Source: Virgibacillus sp. SK37
Lineage (GTDB): Bacteria > Bacillota > Bacilli > Bacillales > Amphibacillaceae
NCBI RefSeq assembly: GCF_000725285.1
Contig: NZ_CP007161.1
Coordinates: forward strand, 729,911 to 793,910
Direction: 5' to 3'
Length of the DNA stretch: 64,000 nt
In this document: piece after piece, positions 54,178-62,879 of the stretch
Position numbering within the stretch: position 1 is the first letter of the stretch
Layout: each line of letters opens with the position of its first letter
Made by a program: the position numbers and the translations under genes
Notes under the pieces: model-generated
Told to the model about the DNA's origin: nothing
The model's input: only the letters and a program-made list of their open reading frames with translations
Databases searched by the model: none

Positions 54178-56235
54178 ATAATAAACATCGCGGCTCGAAT
54201 TATTAAACATAAAAAGCCCATTGTACTTACTTTTTTTATAATTACAATTATTAGCGCCGTTGCTCAATTTGCGGTGGCTGTCAACTACAATATGGTAGAT
54301 TATTTACCTGAAGATGCACCATCTACAGAAGCAATGGATGTGATGGAACAGGAATTTGATGGGGCTGTACCCAATACACGCGTAATGATCAATAACGTTT
54401 CCATTCAGGAAGCACTTGCTTATAAAGAACAGCTTGCAGCCATTGATGGCGTGTCTGATGTTACATGGCTGGATGATGCGATTGATATCAAAACTCCCAT
54501 CGAGATGGCTGATGAAGACACAGTAGAGTCCTACTATAAGGATAGTAACGCTCTATTTTCCTTTAGTATTCGTGAGGGAGATGAAGTAGCTGTTACAGAT
54601 AAGATCTATGACCTCATCGGTGAAGAAAATGCTATGGCAGGGGAGGCACTCAATACAGCAACCCAACAAACCATGGCCTTTACTGAAACGATGTACGCAG
54701 CAGCATTATTAATACCGATAATAATAATTATTTTGGTAATATCAACGAGTTCCTGGGTGGAACCACTGTTTTTCCTAACAGCAATTGGCGTTTCCGTATT
54801 AATTAATTTAGGAACAAATATCTTTCTTGGGGAAATATCCTTTGTTACCCAATCTGTTGCACCTATTTTACAACTTGCGGTTTCACTTGATTATGCTATC
54901 TTCCTTCTTCATAGTTTTTCTGATTATCGAAAGGAAGTGGCCGATCCTAAGGAAGCCATGCGGTTGGCAATGAAGCGATCATTCCCGGCAATTGTGGCTA
55001 GTGCCTCAACAACCTTCTTCGGATTTATGGCATTGACGTTCATGAATTTTGAGATTGGTTCGGATTTGGGCGTCAACCTCGTAAAAGGAATTGTACTAAG
55101 CTTTATAAGTGTTATGGTATTTTTGCCTGCCTTAACGCTCATGTTTTATAAATGGATTGATAAAACCCAGCATAAGCCATTGCTTCCTAGCTTTAAAAAC
55201 GTTGGAAGCAAAGTTATGAAGCTTAAAATCCCGAGTCTGATTCTCGTGTTCTTACTTCTGGTACCTGCTTTCTTAGCACAAAGTCAAACGAGTTTTATTT
55301 ATGGGATCGGTGAACAACCGGAAACAACTCGAGCAGGTAGTGATGTAGTAAAAATTGAAGAGGAATTCGGAAAAAGCACCTCCATGGTTTTACTTGTACC
55401 AAAAGGGGATGTTGCAAAAGAAGAAGAATTGGTGCAAGAATTAGAAAAAATGAAACATGTGACAAGTGTTCTATCCTATGTCAATACAGTAAACCCAGCC
55501 ATTCCTCCTGAATATTTGGATGAGTCTGTGACCGAACAATTTTATTCAGAGAATTATAGTCGAATTATCCTGCAAACAAATACAGACACAGAGGGAGATA
55601 CCGCTTTTGGTTTAATTGAGGACGTTGAAGCAACCACTGGTAATTATTATGGAGAGGATTTCTATGCACTTGGGGAAAGTGTTACCCTGTATGACATGAA
55701 AAATGTGGTCCAAAAGGATAATACATTGGTAAATTTGTTAACCGTTATTACAGTTGCACTTGTATTACTTGTTACCTTTAAATCGATTTCTTTTCCGATT
55801 GTACTTCTTCTCACCATCCAGTCAGCTGTTTGGATTAACTTATCTGTGCCTTACTTTACAAGCTCTTCCCTTGTCTTTGTAGGATATCTGATTGTGAGTA
55901 CGGTTCAGCTCGCAGCAACGGTTGATTATGCCATTCTGTTAACAGAGGCATATAAAGAGAATCGTAAAGAAATGCCAGCCCTTGCAGCAATTAAGAAGAC
56001 GATCGATGAGAAAGTTTTCTCTATTGCTATCTCTGCCTCTATTTTATCCAGTGTGGGTTTTATCCTTTGGATTACATCAACTAATCCAGTCGTTTCATCC
56101 ATTGGCTTACTGCTTGGTAGAGGAGCATTGCTAGCGTTTATTATGGTGGTATTATTCCTGCCAGCGATGCTATTGGTATTCGATAAGGTGATTGAAAAAA
56201 CCACTTTAAAAGCAAATTTTTATAAGGGGAAATGA
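54178..56235 (+). CDS. MmpL/RND-family transporter, apparent ATA start
   Basis: A 685-residue MMPL protein with twelve helices: one N-terminal, a large outer domain, five helices, a second outer domain and five more. Marks: LDYAIFLLHSFSDYRKE and VDYAILLTEAYKENRKE, the two repeated DYA... segments of RND/MMPL pumps. The reading frame from 54178 encodes a normal first helix (RIIKHKKPIVLTFFIITIISAV), but no ATG, GTG or TTG precedes it: AGAGG lies seven bases before ATA ATA AAC. The first standard start is GTG 54274, which loses helix 1. An AUA start or a start-codon mutation are the options. It overlaps the next gene by 4 bp. Likely substrates are lipids or drugs. Confidence 0.8.
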   Translation: MINIAARIIKHKKPIVLTFFIITIISAVAQFAVAVNYNMVDYLPEDAPSTEAMDVMEQEFDGAVPNTRVMINNVSIQEALAYKEQLAAIDGVSDVTWLDDAIDIKTPIEMADEDTVESYYKDSNALFSFSIREGDEVAVTDKIYDLIGEENAMAGEALNTATQQTMAFTETMYAAALLIPIIIIILVISTSSWVEPLFFLTAIGVSVLINLGTNIFLGEISFVTQSVAPILQLAVSLDYAIFLLHSFSDYRKEVADPKEAMRLAMKRSFPAIVASASTTFFGFMALTFMNFEIGSDLGVNLVKGIVLSFISVMVFLPALTLMFYKWIDKTQHKPLLPSFKNVGSKVMKLKIPSLILVFLLLVPAFLAQSQTSFIYGIGEQPETTRAGSDVVKIEEEFGKSTSMVLLVPKGDVAKEEELVQELEKMKHVTSVLSYVNTVNPAIPPEYLDESVTEQFYSENYSRIILQTNTDTEGDTAFGLIEDVEATTGNYYGEDFYALGESVTLYDMKNVVQKDNTLVNLLTVITVALVLLVTFKSISFPIVLLLTIQSAVWINLSVPYFTSSSLVFVGYLIVSTVQLAATVDYAILLTEAYKENRKEMPALAAIKKTIDEKVFSIAISASILSSVGFILWITSTNPVVSSIGLLLGRGALLAFIMVVLFLPAMLLVFDKVIEKTTLKANFYKGK

Positions 56236-58055
56236 TGATGAAAATAAAAAAGATATTATTTGTCCTTGCAGCTGTGTTACTTGTTTTACCGTCGCTTTTA
56301 GTAACAGCTTCTACTAATGACGGTAAAACCACGGAAGCTGCAACAAACAAAGATGGCAAGGTTTCTTCGAAGGATGAAGTAGTCTATGCTACATTTAATG
56401 CGAATGGAAAGACACAAAATATATATGTTGTAAACACGTTGGATATTTCTCAAGCAGGCCAAGTGGCTGATTATGGTAATTATTCAAGCCTGAAAAACTT
56501 AACAGATGACTCTGCATTGAAGCAATCTGGTAAAAAGGTAAATCTTGCAGCTCCTGAGGGGAAGTTTTATTATCAGGGGAATTTAGATAATCAGCAATTG
56601 CCATGGAATTTCTCCATTTCTTATTATTTAGATGGAAAGGAAATTACACCAAAAGAGCTTGCAGGGAAAGATGGACATGTGGAAGTTCGAATAAAGACTT
56701 CTGCTAACGAAGCAGGTAACGCTGCATTTTTTGAGAATTACTTATTACAAATTTCCTTGTCACTTGATTCTGAAATTTACAGCAATATAAAGGCAGAAGA
56801 GGGTACGATCGCCAGTGCCGGTAAAAACAAACAAGTTACGTTTACTGTTATGCCCGAAAAAGAAGGTAAATTCAAGGTGGAAGCCGATGTAGTTGATTTT
56901 GAATTAAACGGCATTGAGATCACTGGAGTGCCTTCTAATATGTCCATTGATGAGCCAGATGTCGATGAAATGACCGGTGAGATGAAATCTCTGACCGGTG
57001 CTATTGCAGACTTAAATAATGGTGTGAGCAAGCTAAATAATAATGTTGCTTCTTTTGAAAGTGGCGCATCGGAGTTAAAAAGCGGCTCAGAGCAATACAA
57101 AAATGGAATTGCTCAACTTAGCGGATCTTCTTCAGAACTGGTTAATGGCTCAAATGAGATGAAACAAGCGCTGACGAAAATGAGCAACTCGCCTGGTGGT
57201 GAGGAAGAAATAGATTTAAGTAAGCTTGGAGAAATGACGAAAGGTCTTTCACAGATCTCTGGTGGCTTAAGAGAAACAGCCAAGGGGCTAACGACATTAA
57301 AAGACAACTATGCTAAAGCATATAATGCACTAGACCAAGCCATGAATGATATCCCTTCGAATGATATCTCTGAAGAGGATATGGAGAAGTTGTATAACAG
57401 CGGAGCTGATCAGCAAACCATCAAAAAGTTAGTAGATACGTATACTGCTGCACGTAAGGCAAAGGGAACCTATAATGAAGTAAAGCAAGGCTTTGACTCT
57501 GTAGGTGGCACATTAGAAGGTGTTGTGGCTTCACTTCATGATATGGCTGATAATGTAGATACAATGGGGACCAAAGTATCTTCTTCCATAGAGAATCTGG
57601 ATGTTTCTGAGGGAATTGCACAATTGCAGGAAGGGCTTACAGCACTATCTGATAACTATGATACATTCCATTCAGGACTTATCGAATATACGAATGGAGT
57701 AAGTCAGCTATCCGGCTCTTATCAGGACATCCACAATGGCATTGGTGGTCTGGCAGATGGCGCAGGAGAACTGGAAGATGGTGTTAGTGAGCTTCATAAT
57801 GGTACCTCAAAACTTCATGAATCAACGAAGGACTTACCTAAACAGATGACAAAAGAAATCGATGAAATGATGTCCGAATATGATAAATCAGACTTTGAAG
57901 CAGTTTCCTTTGTCTCTGCTAAAAATAAGAATGTAAATTCCGTGCAGTTTGTTTTAAAAACAAAGAGTATTAAATATGAAGAGCCGGAACCAAAAGAAAA
58001 ACCAGCTAAAAAGGAAACAGGGTTCTGGGCTCGCTTAAAAGATTTGTTCACTTGA
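56232..58055 (+). CDS. YhgE/Pip-like secreted repeat protein, partner of MmpL
   Basis: A 607-residue exported protein with a signal peptide (KIKKILFVLAAVLLVLPSLLV). After a beta-rich N-terminal half come YhgE-type helical repeats of the pattern LNNGVSKLNNNVASFESGASELKSG, again near 57640-57810 (GVSQLSGS, IGGLADGAGELEDGVSEL). The C-terminus is basic without a clear final membrane anchor. The ATG overlaps the MmpL stop (ATGA), so they are coupled; three ATG codons in a row leave the exact start open. YhgE-like coiled proteins accompany MmpL pumps in Firmicutes; a periplasmic-adaptor-like role at the cell wall is an inference. Confidence 0.75.
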   Translation: MMMKIKKILFVLAAVLLVLPSLLVTASTNDGKTTEAATNKDGKVSSKDEVVYATFNANGKTQNIYVVNTLDISQAGQVADYGNYSSLKNLTDDSALKQSGKKVNLAAPEGKFYYQGNLDNQQLPWNFSISYYLDGKEITPKELAGKDGHVEVRIKTSANEAGNAAFFENYLLQISLSLDSEIYSNIKAEEGTIASAGKNKQVTFTVMPEKEGKFKVEADVVDFELNGIEITGVPSNMSIDEPDVDEMTGEMKSLTGAIADLNNGVSKLNNNVASFESGASELKSGSEQYKNGIAQLSGSSSELVNGSNEMKQALTKMSNSPGGEEEIDLSKLGEMTKGLSQISGGLRETAKGLTTLKDNYAKAYNALDQAMNDIPSNDISEEDMEKLYNSGADQQTIKKLVDTYTAARKAKGTYNEVKQGFDSVGGTLEGVVASLHDMADNVDTMGTKVSSSIENLDVSEGIAQLQEGLTALSDNYDTFHSGLIEYTNGVSQLSGSYQDIHNGIGGLADGAGELEDGVSELHNGTSKLHESTKDLPKQMTKEIDEMMSEYDKSDFEAVSFVSAKNKNVNSVQFVLKTKSIKYEEPEPKEKPAKKETGFWARLKDLFT

Positions 58056-58102
58056 TCAGCGTAACGTTATAGCTGTCTAAATGGTAAAGATGAAGAAATA
58101 CA

Positions 58103-58146
58103 AAAATGGCAGGGATGTGAGTTAACCACTCCATCCCTGCCATTTT
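58103..58146 (+). terminator. Terminator of the MmpL-YhgE-like operon
   Basis: Perfect 15-bp arms AAAATGGCAGGGATG (58103-58117) and CATCCCTGCCATTTT (58132-58146). Confidence 0.85.
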
Positions 58147-58244
58147 CATACTAACTAGGATATCAGGCGAAAAGAATAATTTTACTTTATCAGCTAACAA
58201 TACGAGTGTAAGAAACTTGTGTTAGATCAAATGGAGGTAAAATT

Positions 58245-58352
58245 ATGGGTAAGGATTCACACGCACCAAAGAAAAAGAATAATAAAGCTAAATTGCCTAA
58301 TGAACAAAGACGTTCCAAAGGAAAATCTAATGCCCGTGGTGGAAGAAATTAA
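58245..58352 (+). CDS. Unknown 35-residue basic protein
   Basis: MGKDSHAPKKKNNKAKLPNE and a further 15 residues rich in Arg, Gly and Ser; 14 of 35 are Lys or Arg and none is aromatic. ATG 58245 follows GGAGGTAAAATT, an excellent ribosome site. I do not recognise the family; composition is like minor spore proteins or a nucleic-acid-binding peptide. It stands alone and is followed by a hairpin AGCTTAGTTCCC / GGGGACTAAGCT. Confidence 0.6.
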   Translation: MGKDSHAPKKKNNKAKLPNEQRRSKGKSNARGGRN

Positions 58353-58477
58353 GAGCTTAGTTCCCTGCTTTATATAGAGTGGGGGACTAAGCTTAAATTT
58401 AAGCTCTTGCGTAATTGCTTTAATAATACAAAAATTTAAGCAAGAAAGTTTTTGAGACCAAGGCAGGCGATTTATCT

Positions 58478-59044
58478 CTAGTAAATAGAAAACCTGTTTA
58501 GTTCTCTGACAGTCCTAGAGAGTGGTAAACCGACAACATTAAAATAGTCTCCAACAATTTGCTTAACAAACCTGGCCCCAATGCTCTGGATACCATAAGC
58601 CCCTGCCTTATCATAAGGTTCTTCAGTGGCTGTATACCATTCTATATCCTCTTTAGATAATGGCCAAAATTCTACTTTTGTACAAACCGTAAAAACTATC
58701 TCCTCCGTACGAGAACGAATCATAACACCACTAAAAACCTCATGGATATCACCACTTAAGGCAGAAATCATCCGGACAGCATCTTCTTTGTTTTTTGGCT
58801 TTTCAAATATCTGTCGATTATGAGAGACAATCGTGTCTGCAGATAAAATGATTTCCTCCTCGCTCTCAAAAGAAATAGCACGCCCTTTTCGGATTGCAAG
58901 CTGCTCTACTTTTTCTACTGGATCATTGGTGACTATCAATGATTCATCTATGTTTGGTAATCGCTGTATAAACGGGATTTTTACTTGCTTTAGAAGCTCC
59001 TGTCTTCGGGGGGAGGAAGATGCCAGAATTAGTTTGTTGGTCAT
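58478..59044 (-). CDS. maf: Maf-family nucleotide pyrophosphatase
   Basis: A 188-residue protein of the Maf/Ham1 fold. Motifs: ILASSSPRRQELLKQVKIPF, ADTIVSHNRQIFEKPKNKEDAVRMI, SGDIHEVFSGVMI and EPYDKAGAYGIQSIGARFV. Maf hydrolyses non-canonical or canonical dTTP/UTP and restrains septum formation when overproduced. ATG 59044 is placed behind TAGGAGG; the upstream in-frame extension lacks support. In B. subtilis maf lies beside radC-mreBCD; here it is alone, so it may be a relocated or second copy. Confidence 0.88.
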   Translation of the reverse strand: MTNKLILASSSPRRQELLKQVKIPFIQRLPNIDESLIVTNDPVEKVEQLAIRKGRAISFESEEEIILSADTIVSHNRQIFEKPKNKEDAVRMISALSGDIHEVFSGVMIRSRTEEIVFTVCTKVEFWPLSKEDIEWYTATEEPYDKAGAYGIQSIGARFVKQIVGDYFNVVGLPLSRTVRELNRFSIY

Positions 59045-59171
59045 TTTTTTATGCCTCCTAAAATTCATCTTATTTTCTATTTTACAGCTCTTGAGCACAT
59101 ATATTTCTAATTTGTGAAACCTATTCTGTTAGAATTCGTATTGCTATAGAAACAAAGAGGAGGTTTTACGT

Positions 59172-59573
59172 ATGAAAGAAATTACTAAGAAACGTACCAA
59201 GGCTTACTTCATAGATTTGGCTATCTCTACTGCAGTAACCGCAGGGGTAGAGTTTTTCCTGCGCAAAAAAATTAAAAATGAGGCCTTTCATGCACTAGTT
59301 ACACCAACTGTAGCTATGTGGTCTTTGGAATATGCTCAGTTGCGCAGAAATGGCCAAACAATTGGCTATAAGCAGTTGGGACTCATCTTAGAAAATGAAA
59401 ATGGCGGACTGCCAACTTCTCGTCAAATTTTAAAACGAATGGCCTACCGCGATACGATCAGTACATTTGCATACTTAGGAAACCCTAAAGGCTTTGATAA
59501 GGAAGAGGGAGCAATTATGCCTCATGACCACTATTCTGCAACGAAAGTGAATGAAGTGAAGGCAGTCCAATAG
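59172..59573 (+). CDS. RDD-family small membrane protein
   Basis: A 133-residue protein. It has the RDD pattern in short form: KRTKAYFIDLAISTAVTAGV (Arg then Asp in helix 1) and RRNGQTIGYKQLGLILENENG with a following charged segment; one or two further hydrophobic stretches are weak. RDD proteins are poorly characterised membrane proteins, some linked to ion or compatible-solute transport. ATG 59172 follows GAGGAGG. Confidence 0.65.
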   Translation: MKEITKKRTKAYFIDLAISTAVTAGVEFFLRKKIKNEAFHALVTPTVAMWSLEYAQLRRNGQTIGYKQLGLILENENGGLPTSRQILKRMAYRDTISTFAYLGNPKGFDKEEGAIMPHDHYSATKVNEVKAVQ

Positions 59574-59590
59574 AAACCTCACTAGACATG

Positions 59591-59615
59591 CCAGCTACTA
59601 TTAGCTGGTTTTTTT
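59591..59615 (+). terminator. Terminator of the RDD gene
   Basis: CCAGCTA (59591-59597) pairs with TAGCTGG (59602-59608), followed by T7. Confidence 0.82.
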
Positions 59616-59729
59616 ATTCATATATAGACTCGCTATTGTTTACAGAATAGAATAAAAGGCTTCTGTTACTGTATAATCTCCTATTCAAATTTCAATTGAA
59701 TGCCACCTTATAGAGGATGACTTGAAAGG

Positions 59730-60083
59730 TTACTTTTGTTTGATTTGTGCTGTTTGCTTCTCCTGTTTATGTGCGGTATGCTTTGTGCCCCATTCATGCA
59801 TGGCTTCGAGTATTGGTTCGAGGCTTCTGCCGTAATCCGTAATGGAATATTCCACTTTTGGAGGTACCTGAGGATATACTACACGCTGAATAATATCTTC
59901 CTCCTCCAATTCACGAAGTTGCTTGGTAAGCATTTTTTGGGTTACACCAGGCATACTACGCTTTAAATCACTGAATCGTTTCGTACCCTCCTGTAAGAGA
60001 TGTAAAAGTATAATTGGCTTCCATTTTCCTACTAAAATGCCGAGCGCATCTTCCACACGGCACTCTTCAGGGATTTTGTCCAT
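59730..60083 (-). CDS. HxlR-family regulator
   Basis: A 117-residue winged-helix regulator of the HxlR family: ALGILVGKWKPIILLHLLQ, KRFSDLKRSMPGVTQKMLTKQLRELEEE and KVEYSITDYGRSLEPILEAM. A single Cys (C8, in EECRVEDAL) sits where HxlR-type redox sensors such as YodB carry their reactive Cys. Divergent from a flavin oxidoreductase operon, with a palindrome just upstream of its own ribosome site, so it probably controls both. Inducer may be quinones or aldehydes by analogy. Confidence 0.87.
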   Translation of the reverse strand: MDKIPEECRVEDALGILVGKWKPIILLHLLQEGTKRFSDLKRSMPGVTQKMLTKQLRELEEEDIIQRVVYPQVPPKVEYSITDYGRSLEPILEAMHEWGTKHTAHKQEKQTAQIKQK

Positions 60084-60096
60084 TGTCTTCCTCCTT

Positions 60097-60116
60097 TAGT
60101 ATCTTTTTTGATACTA
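60097..60116. promoter_or_regulatory. Palindrome before the HxlR gene
   Basis: TAGTATC (60097-60103) and GATACTA (60110-60116) with a 6-bp T spacer, located between the HxlR ribosome site and the divergent oxidoreductase gene. A likely operator. Confidence 0.55.
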
Positions 60117-60233
60117 TACCACTTAAAAGTGCGTACTTACTTTTTTGGTTTATATTATCTATAATAACATTGGATAAATTAGCAGCAAACCTTTACCCTA
60201 TATACTAAATTTAAAAAAGAAGGGGATGAAATA

Positions 60234-61289
60234 ATGGAGAAGTATGGAATTGATCCTAGCAACGGCTTGGAATTTGGAATATATACGTTGGGAGATCATT
60301 TACCCAATCCTTTAACAGGGGAAAGAATCACAGCAGAGCAACGCATTCATGAAATCATTGAGTACGCTAAGCTTGCTGACCAGGCAGGAATTGATTTTTT
60401 TAGTGTAGGAGAGAGTCACCAAGAATATTTCGCTACACAGGCACATGCGTTAGTATTATCTGCCATTGCTCAAGCAACAGAAAATATTAAAATTGCCAGT
60501 TCTTCAACGATTATAAGTACATCGGATCCGGTTCGTGTATATGAAAACTTCGCAACACTTGATTTAATATCAAACGGACGTGCGGAGATCGTTGCGGGCA
60601 GAGCATCTCGAATTGGTCTATTTGATTTGCTCGGTTATGATGTCCGTGATTACGAAGAATTATTTGAAGAGAAGTTTGATCTCTTGTTACAAATTAACGA
60701 GCAAGAAACAGTAAATTGGCAAGGAGAATTTCGTGCCCCCTTAAAGAATGCAAAAGTGCTTCCTCGACCGAAAAGTGGGGCACTGCCAATTTGGCGTGCA
60801 GTTGGGGGTACTCCAGCTAGTGCAAGAAAAGCGGGATACGCAGGTGTACCGATGTTTCTCGCACATCTTGGAGGACCTGCGACTATATTTAAACGATCGA
60901 TTGATGCTTACCGTGATGCGGCTAGAAGTCGAGGATATAATCCCGAGGAACTTCCTGTGGCAACGGCAGGGTTTTTCTATGCAGCAGAGACCTCCCAACA
61001 AGCGTTAAGAGATTTGTATCCTTTTATCAATGAAGGAATGAAGAAAACAAACGGGCAAGGCTTCCCGAAGCAGCATTTTGCACAGGGTGTTGACCCACAT
61101 AATATAATGAATATTGGAAGTCCACAAGAAATTATTGAAAAAATCCTTTACCAGCACGAAACTTTTGGACACCAGCGGTATATCGCCCAAATTGATTTTG
61201 GTGGTATGCCTTTTGATAAGTTGCAAAGAAATATTGAAATGATCGGTACTGAAATCTTACCTGCTATAAAAAAATACACAGCAAAGTAG
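60234..61289 (+). CDS. LLM-class flavin-dependent oxidoreductase
   Basis: A 351-residue bacterial luciferase-like monooxygenase. Visible family blocks: FGIYTLGDHLPNPLTGERIT, IDFFSVGESHQEYF, ASSSTIISTSDPVRVYENFATLDLISNGRAEIVAGR and LPIWRAVGGTPASARKAG. It uses reduced FMN, oxygen and an organic substrate that is unknown. ATG 60234 follows AGGGGATG. A flavin reductase gene follows after 12 bp, so the pair forms a two-component monooxygenase; the HxlR regulator is encoded divergently. Confidence 0.88.
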   Translation: MEKYGIDPSNGLEFGIYTLGDHLPNPLTGERITAEQRIHEIIEYAKLADQAGIDFFSVGESHQEYFATQAHALVLSAIAQATENIKIASSSTIISTSDPVRVYENFATLDLISNGRAEIVAGRASRIGLFDLLGYDVRDYEELFEEKFDLLLQINEQETVNWQGEFRAPLKNAKVLPRPKSGALPIWRAVGGTPASARKAGYAGVPMFLAHLGGPATIFKRSIDAYRDAARSRGYNPEELPVATAGFFYAAETSQQALRDLYPFINEGMKKTNGQGFPKQHFAQGVDPHNIMNIGSPQEIIEKILYQHETFGHQRYIAQIDFGGMPFDKLQRNIEMIGTEILPAIKKYTAK

Positions 61290-61301
61290 GGGGCAATCAC
61301 A

Positions 61302-61868
61302 TTGAAAATTGTAGGATTATCTGGTTCCAATGTTGGAACAAAGACACGAACAGCAATGAACTATACTGCTTCAATTATTACAGAAAAATACCCGGAGGAA
61401 GATTTTCTGCTCATTGACTTAGCAGCGTATGATATTCAATTTAGTGACGGACGTAATTATATGGAGTATGAAGGGGATACAAAATTTGTTTTGGAAAAAT
61501 TGATGGAAGCTGATGCAATTGTTATAGGAACTCCAATTTTCCAAGCGTCGATCCCTGCAACCTTAAAAAACATTTTTGACTTACTTCCCGTAAATGCTTT
61601 TCGGGAGAAAGTTGTCAGTATGCTAGTTACTGCCGGTTCTGCAAAACATTATTTAATCGCAGAGCAACAACTTAAACCAATCCTTGCATATATGAAGGCA
61701 CAGCTTGTTCAAACTTATGTATTTATCGAAGAGGCAGATTTTCATAGAAAAGAAATTGTAAATGATGATGTCCTCTTTCGTATGGATCGTTTAGTGGAGG
61801 ATACTGTACTTTTATCCAGAACCTTTATGGCCATCCGTGAACAAAAAGAAGAAGAATATGACTTTTAG
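61302..61868 (+). CDS. NAD(P)H-dependent FMN reductase
   Basis: A 188-residue flavodoxin-fold reductase. The flavin phosphate loop is GLSGSNVGTKTRT and the second motif is GTPIFQASIPATLKNIFDLLP, as in FMN_red proteins (SsuE/YhdA-like). It supplies FMNH2 to the monooxygenase encoded 12 bp upstream. TTG 61302 lies eight bases after AGGGGG. Confidence 0.87.
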   Translation: MKIVGLSGSNVGTKTRTAMNYTASIITEKYPEEDFLLIDLAAYDIQFSDGRNYMEYEGDTKFVLEKLMEADAIVIGTPIFQASIPATLKNIFDLLPVNAFREKVVSMLVTAGSAKHYLIAEQQLKPILAYMKAQLVQTYVFIEEADFHRKEIVNDDVLFRMDRLVEDTVLLSRTFMAIREQKEEEYDF

Positions 61869-62178
61869 CTAAGAAAATGACAGTTTGTTACAAGAGGTAT
61901 TGTGCAAGCTGTCTTTTAAAAGATAGAGATTTTTTATTCTACAGGTTCTTGTCGACTGGATGACCAAAACTACTTTCGCCTTTGATTGCTAACATATAGA
62001 AATTTCAAAGATCGGTTCATGGCCGATCTTTTTGTGTGGGTGTTTTTGGCGATACCATACGTCATGGGGTTCACCTGTTGTTTAAAGTTTTCTATGGCAG
62101 TTAGATAAATGCTGAGTAAGTTGCTTCAATATTTCCTTTTTTCATATTATGATAGGGGGAACGGAAAGAAGGGAAGTT
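61869..62178 (+). other. Intergenic region, little content
   Basis: Apart from the terminator at 62007-62036, nothing is recognisable. The in-frame ATG at 62149 belongs to the next gene's open frame but has a poor ribosome site. Confidence 0.6.
62007..62036 (+). terminator. Terminator of the flavin oxidoreductase operon
   Basis: AAAGATCGG (62007-62015) pairs with CCGATCTTT (62023-62031), followed by T residues. Confidence 0.8.
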
Positions 62179-62823
62179 ATGATACAAACAATACGGTGGA
62201 CAATTTTCTTGGTGGGAGTCATGATTTTTAGTCTGGGGATTAGTACGGCAATACGTGTTCAATATCTGGGGGTGCATCCCTGGGATGTGTTAAACGTCGG
62301 ATTATATGAGAAAGTTGGCTTTTCGATCGGAACATGGAATATCATTATCTCTGTTTTACTTATTATTGTTTCTTGGATATTGGATAAGAGTTATATAAGA
62401 ATTGGTACATTTTTTAACGCCATTTTGGTTGGTTTATTTGTAGACTTTTATCTTTGGACTGATATCTTACCAGTAACTACTCACAGTTGGACAGACATAC
62501 TTATTATGATCTCTGGGATTATTATCATGGGACTTGGTGGTGGTATTTATAATGCAGCCGGAGTAGGTTCTGGTCCACGTGATGGATTTATGCTTTCCAT
62601 ATCAGATAAGCTTCATGCGCCAATTGGCAGAATAAGAATAATAACCGAAAGTACTGTGCTGGTTATAGGTTTACTACTCGGAGGGCCGGTGTTTTTCTTT
62701 ACTTTTATTTTCACCTTTATCCAAAGTCCTATTTTTCAATATACGTATAAACGATGTAAGCATAGGATAGATCACTTTGAAACCAGACACCTCCAAAAAC
62801 AATCAAGAAACCCAGGAGCATAA
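62179..62823 (+). CDS. YczE/YyaS family membrane protein
   Basis: A 214-residue protein with five to six helices. YczE-family marks are GISTAIRVQYLGVHPWDVLNVGL, GIIIMGLGGGIYNAAGVGSGPRDGFM and the basic tail. B. subtilis YczE is an integral membrane protein needed for surfactin production by an unknown route; others are unstudied. ATG 62179 with AAGGGAAG upstream is preferred to ATG 62149. Confidence 0.82.
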   Translation: MIQTIRWTIFLVGVMIFSLGISTAIRVQYLGVHPWDVLNVGLYEKVGFSIGTWNIIISVLLIIVSWILDKSYIRIGTFFNAILVGLFVDFYLWTDILPVTTHSWTDILIMISGIIIMGLGGGIYNAAGVGSGPRDGFMLSISDKLHAPIGRIRIITESTVLVIGLLLGGPVFFFTFIFTFIQSPIFQYTYKRCKHRIDHFETRHLQKQSRNPGA

Positions 62824-62879
62824 TTCGTAATGAATCATCTTAATTAGGGGTATAGCTAAGATGATGGGAGGTTTGACAA

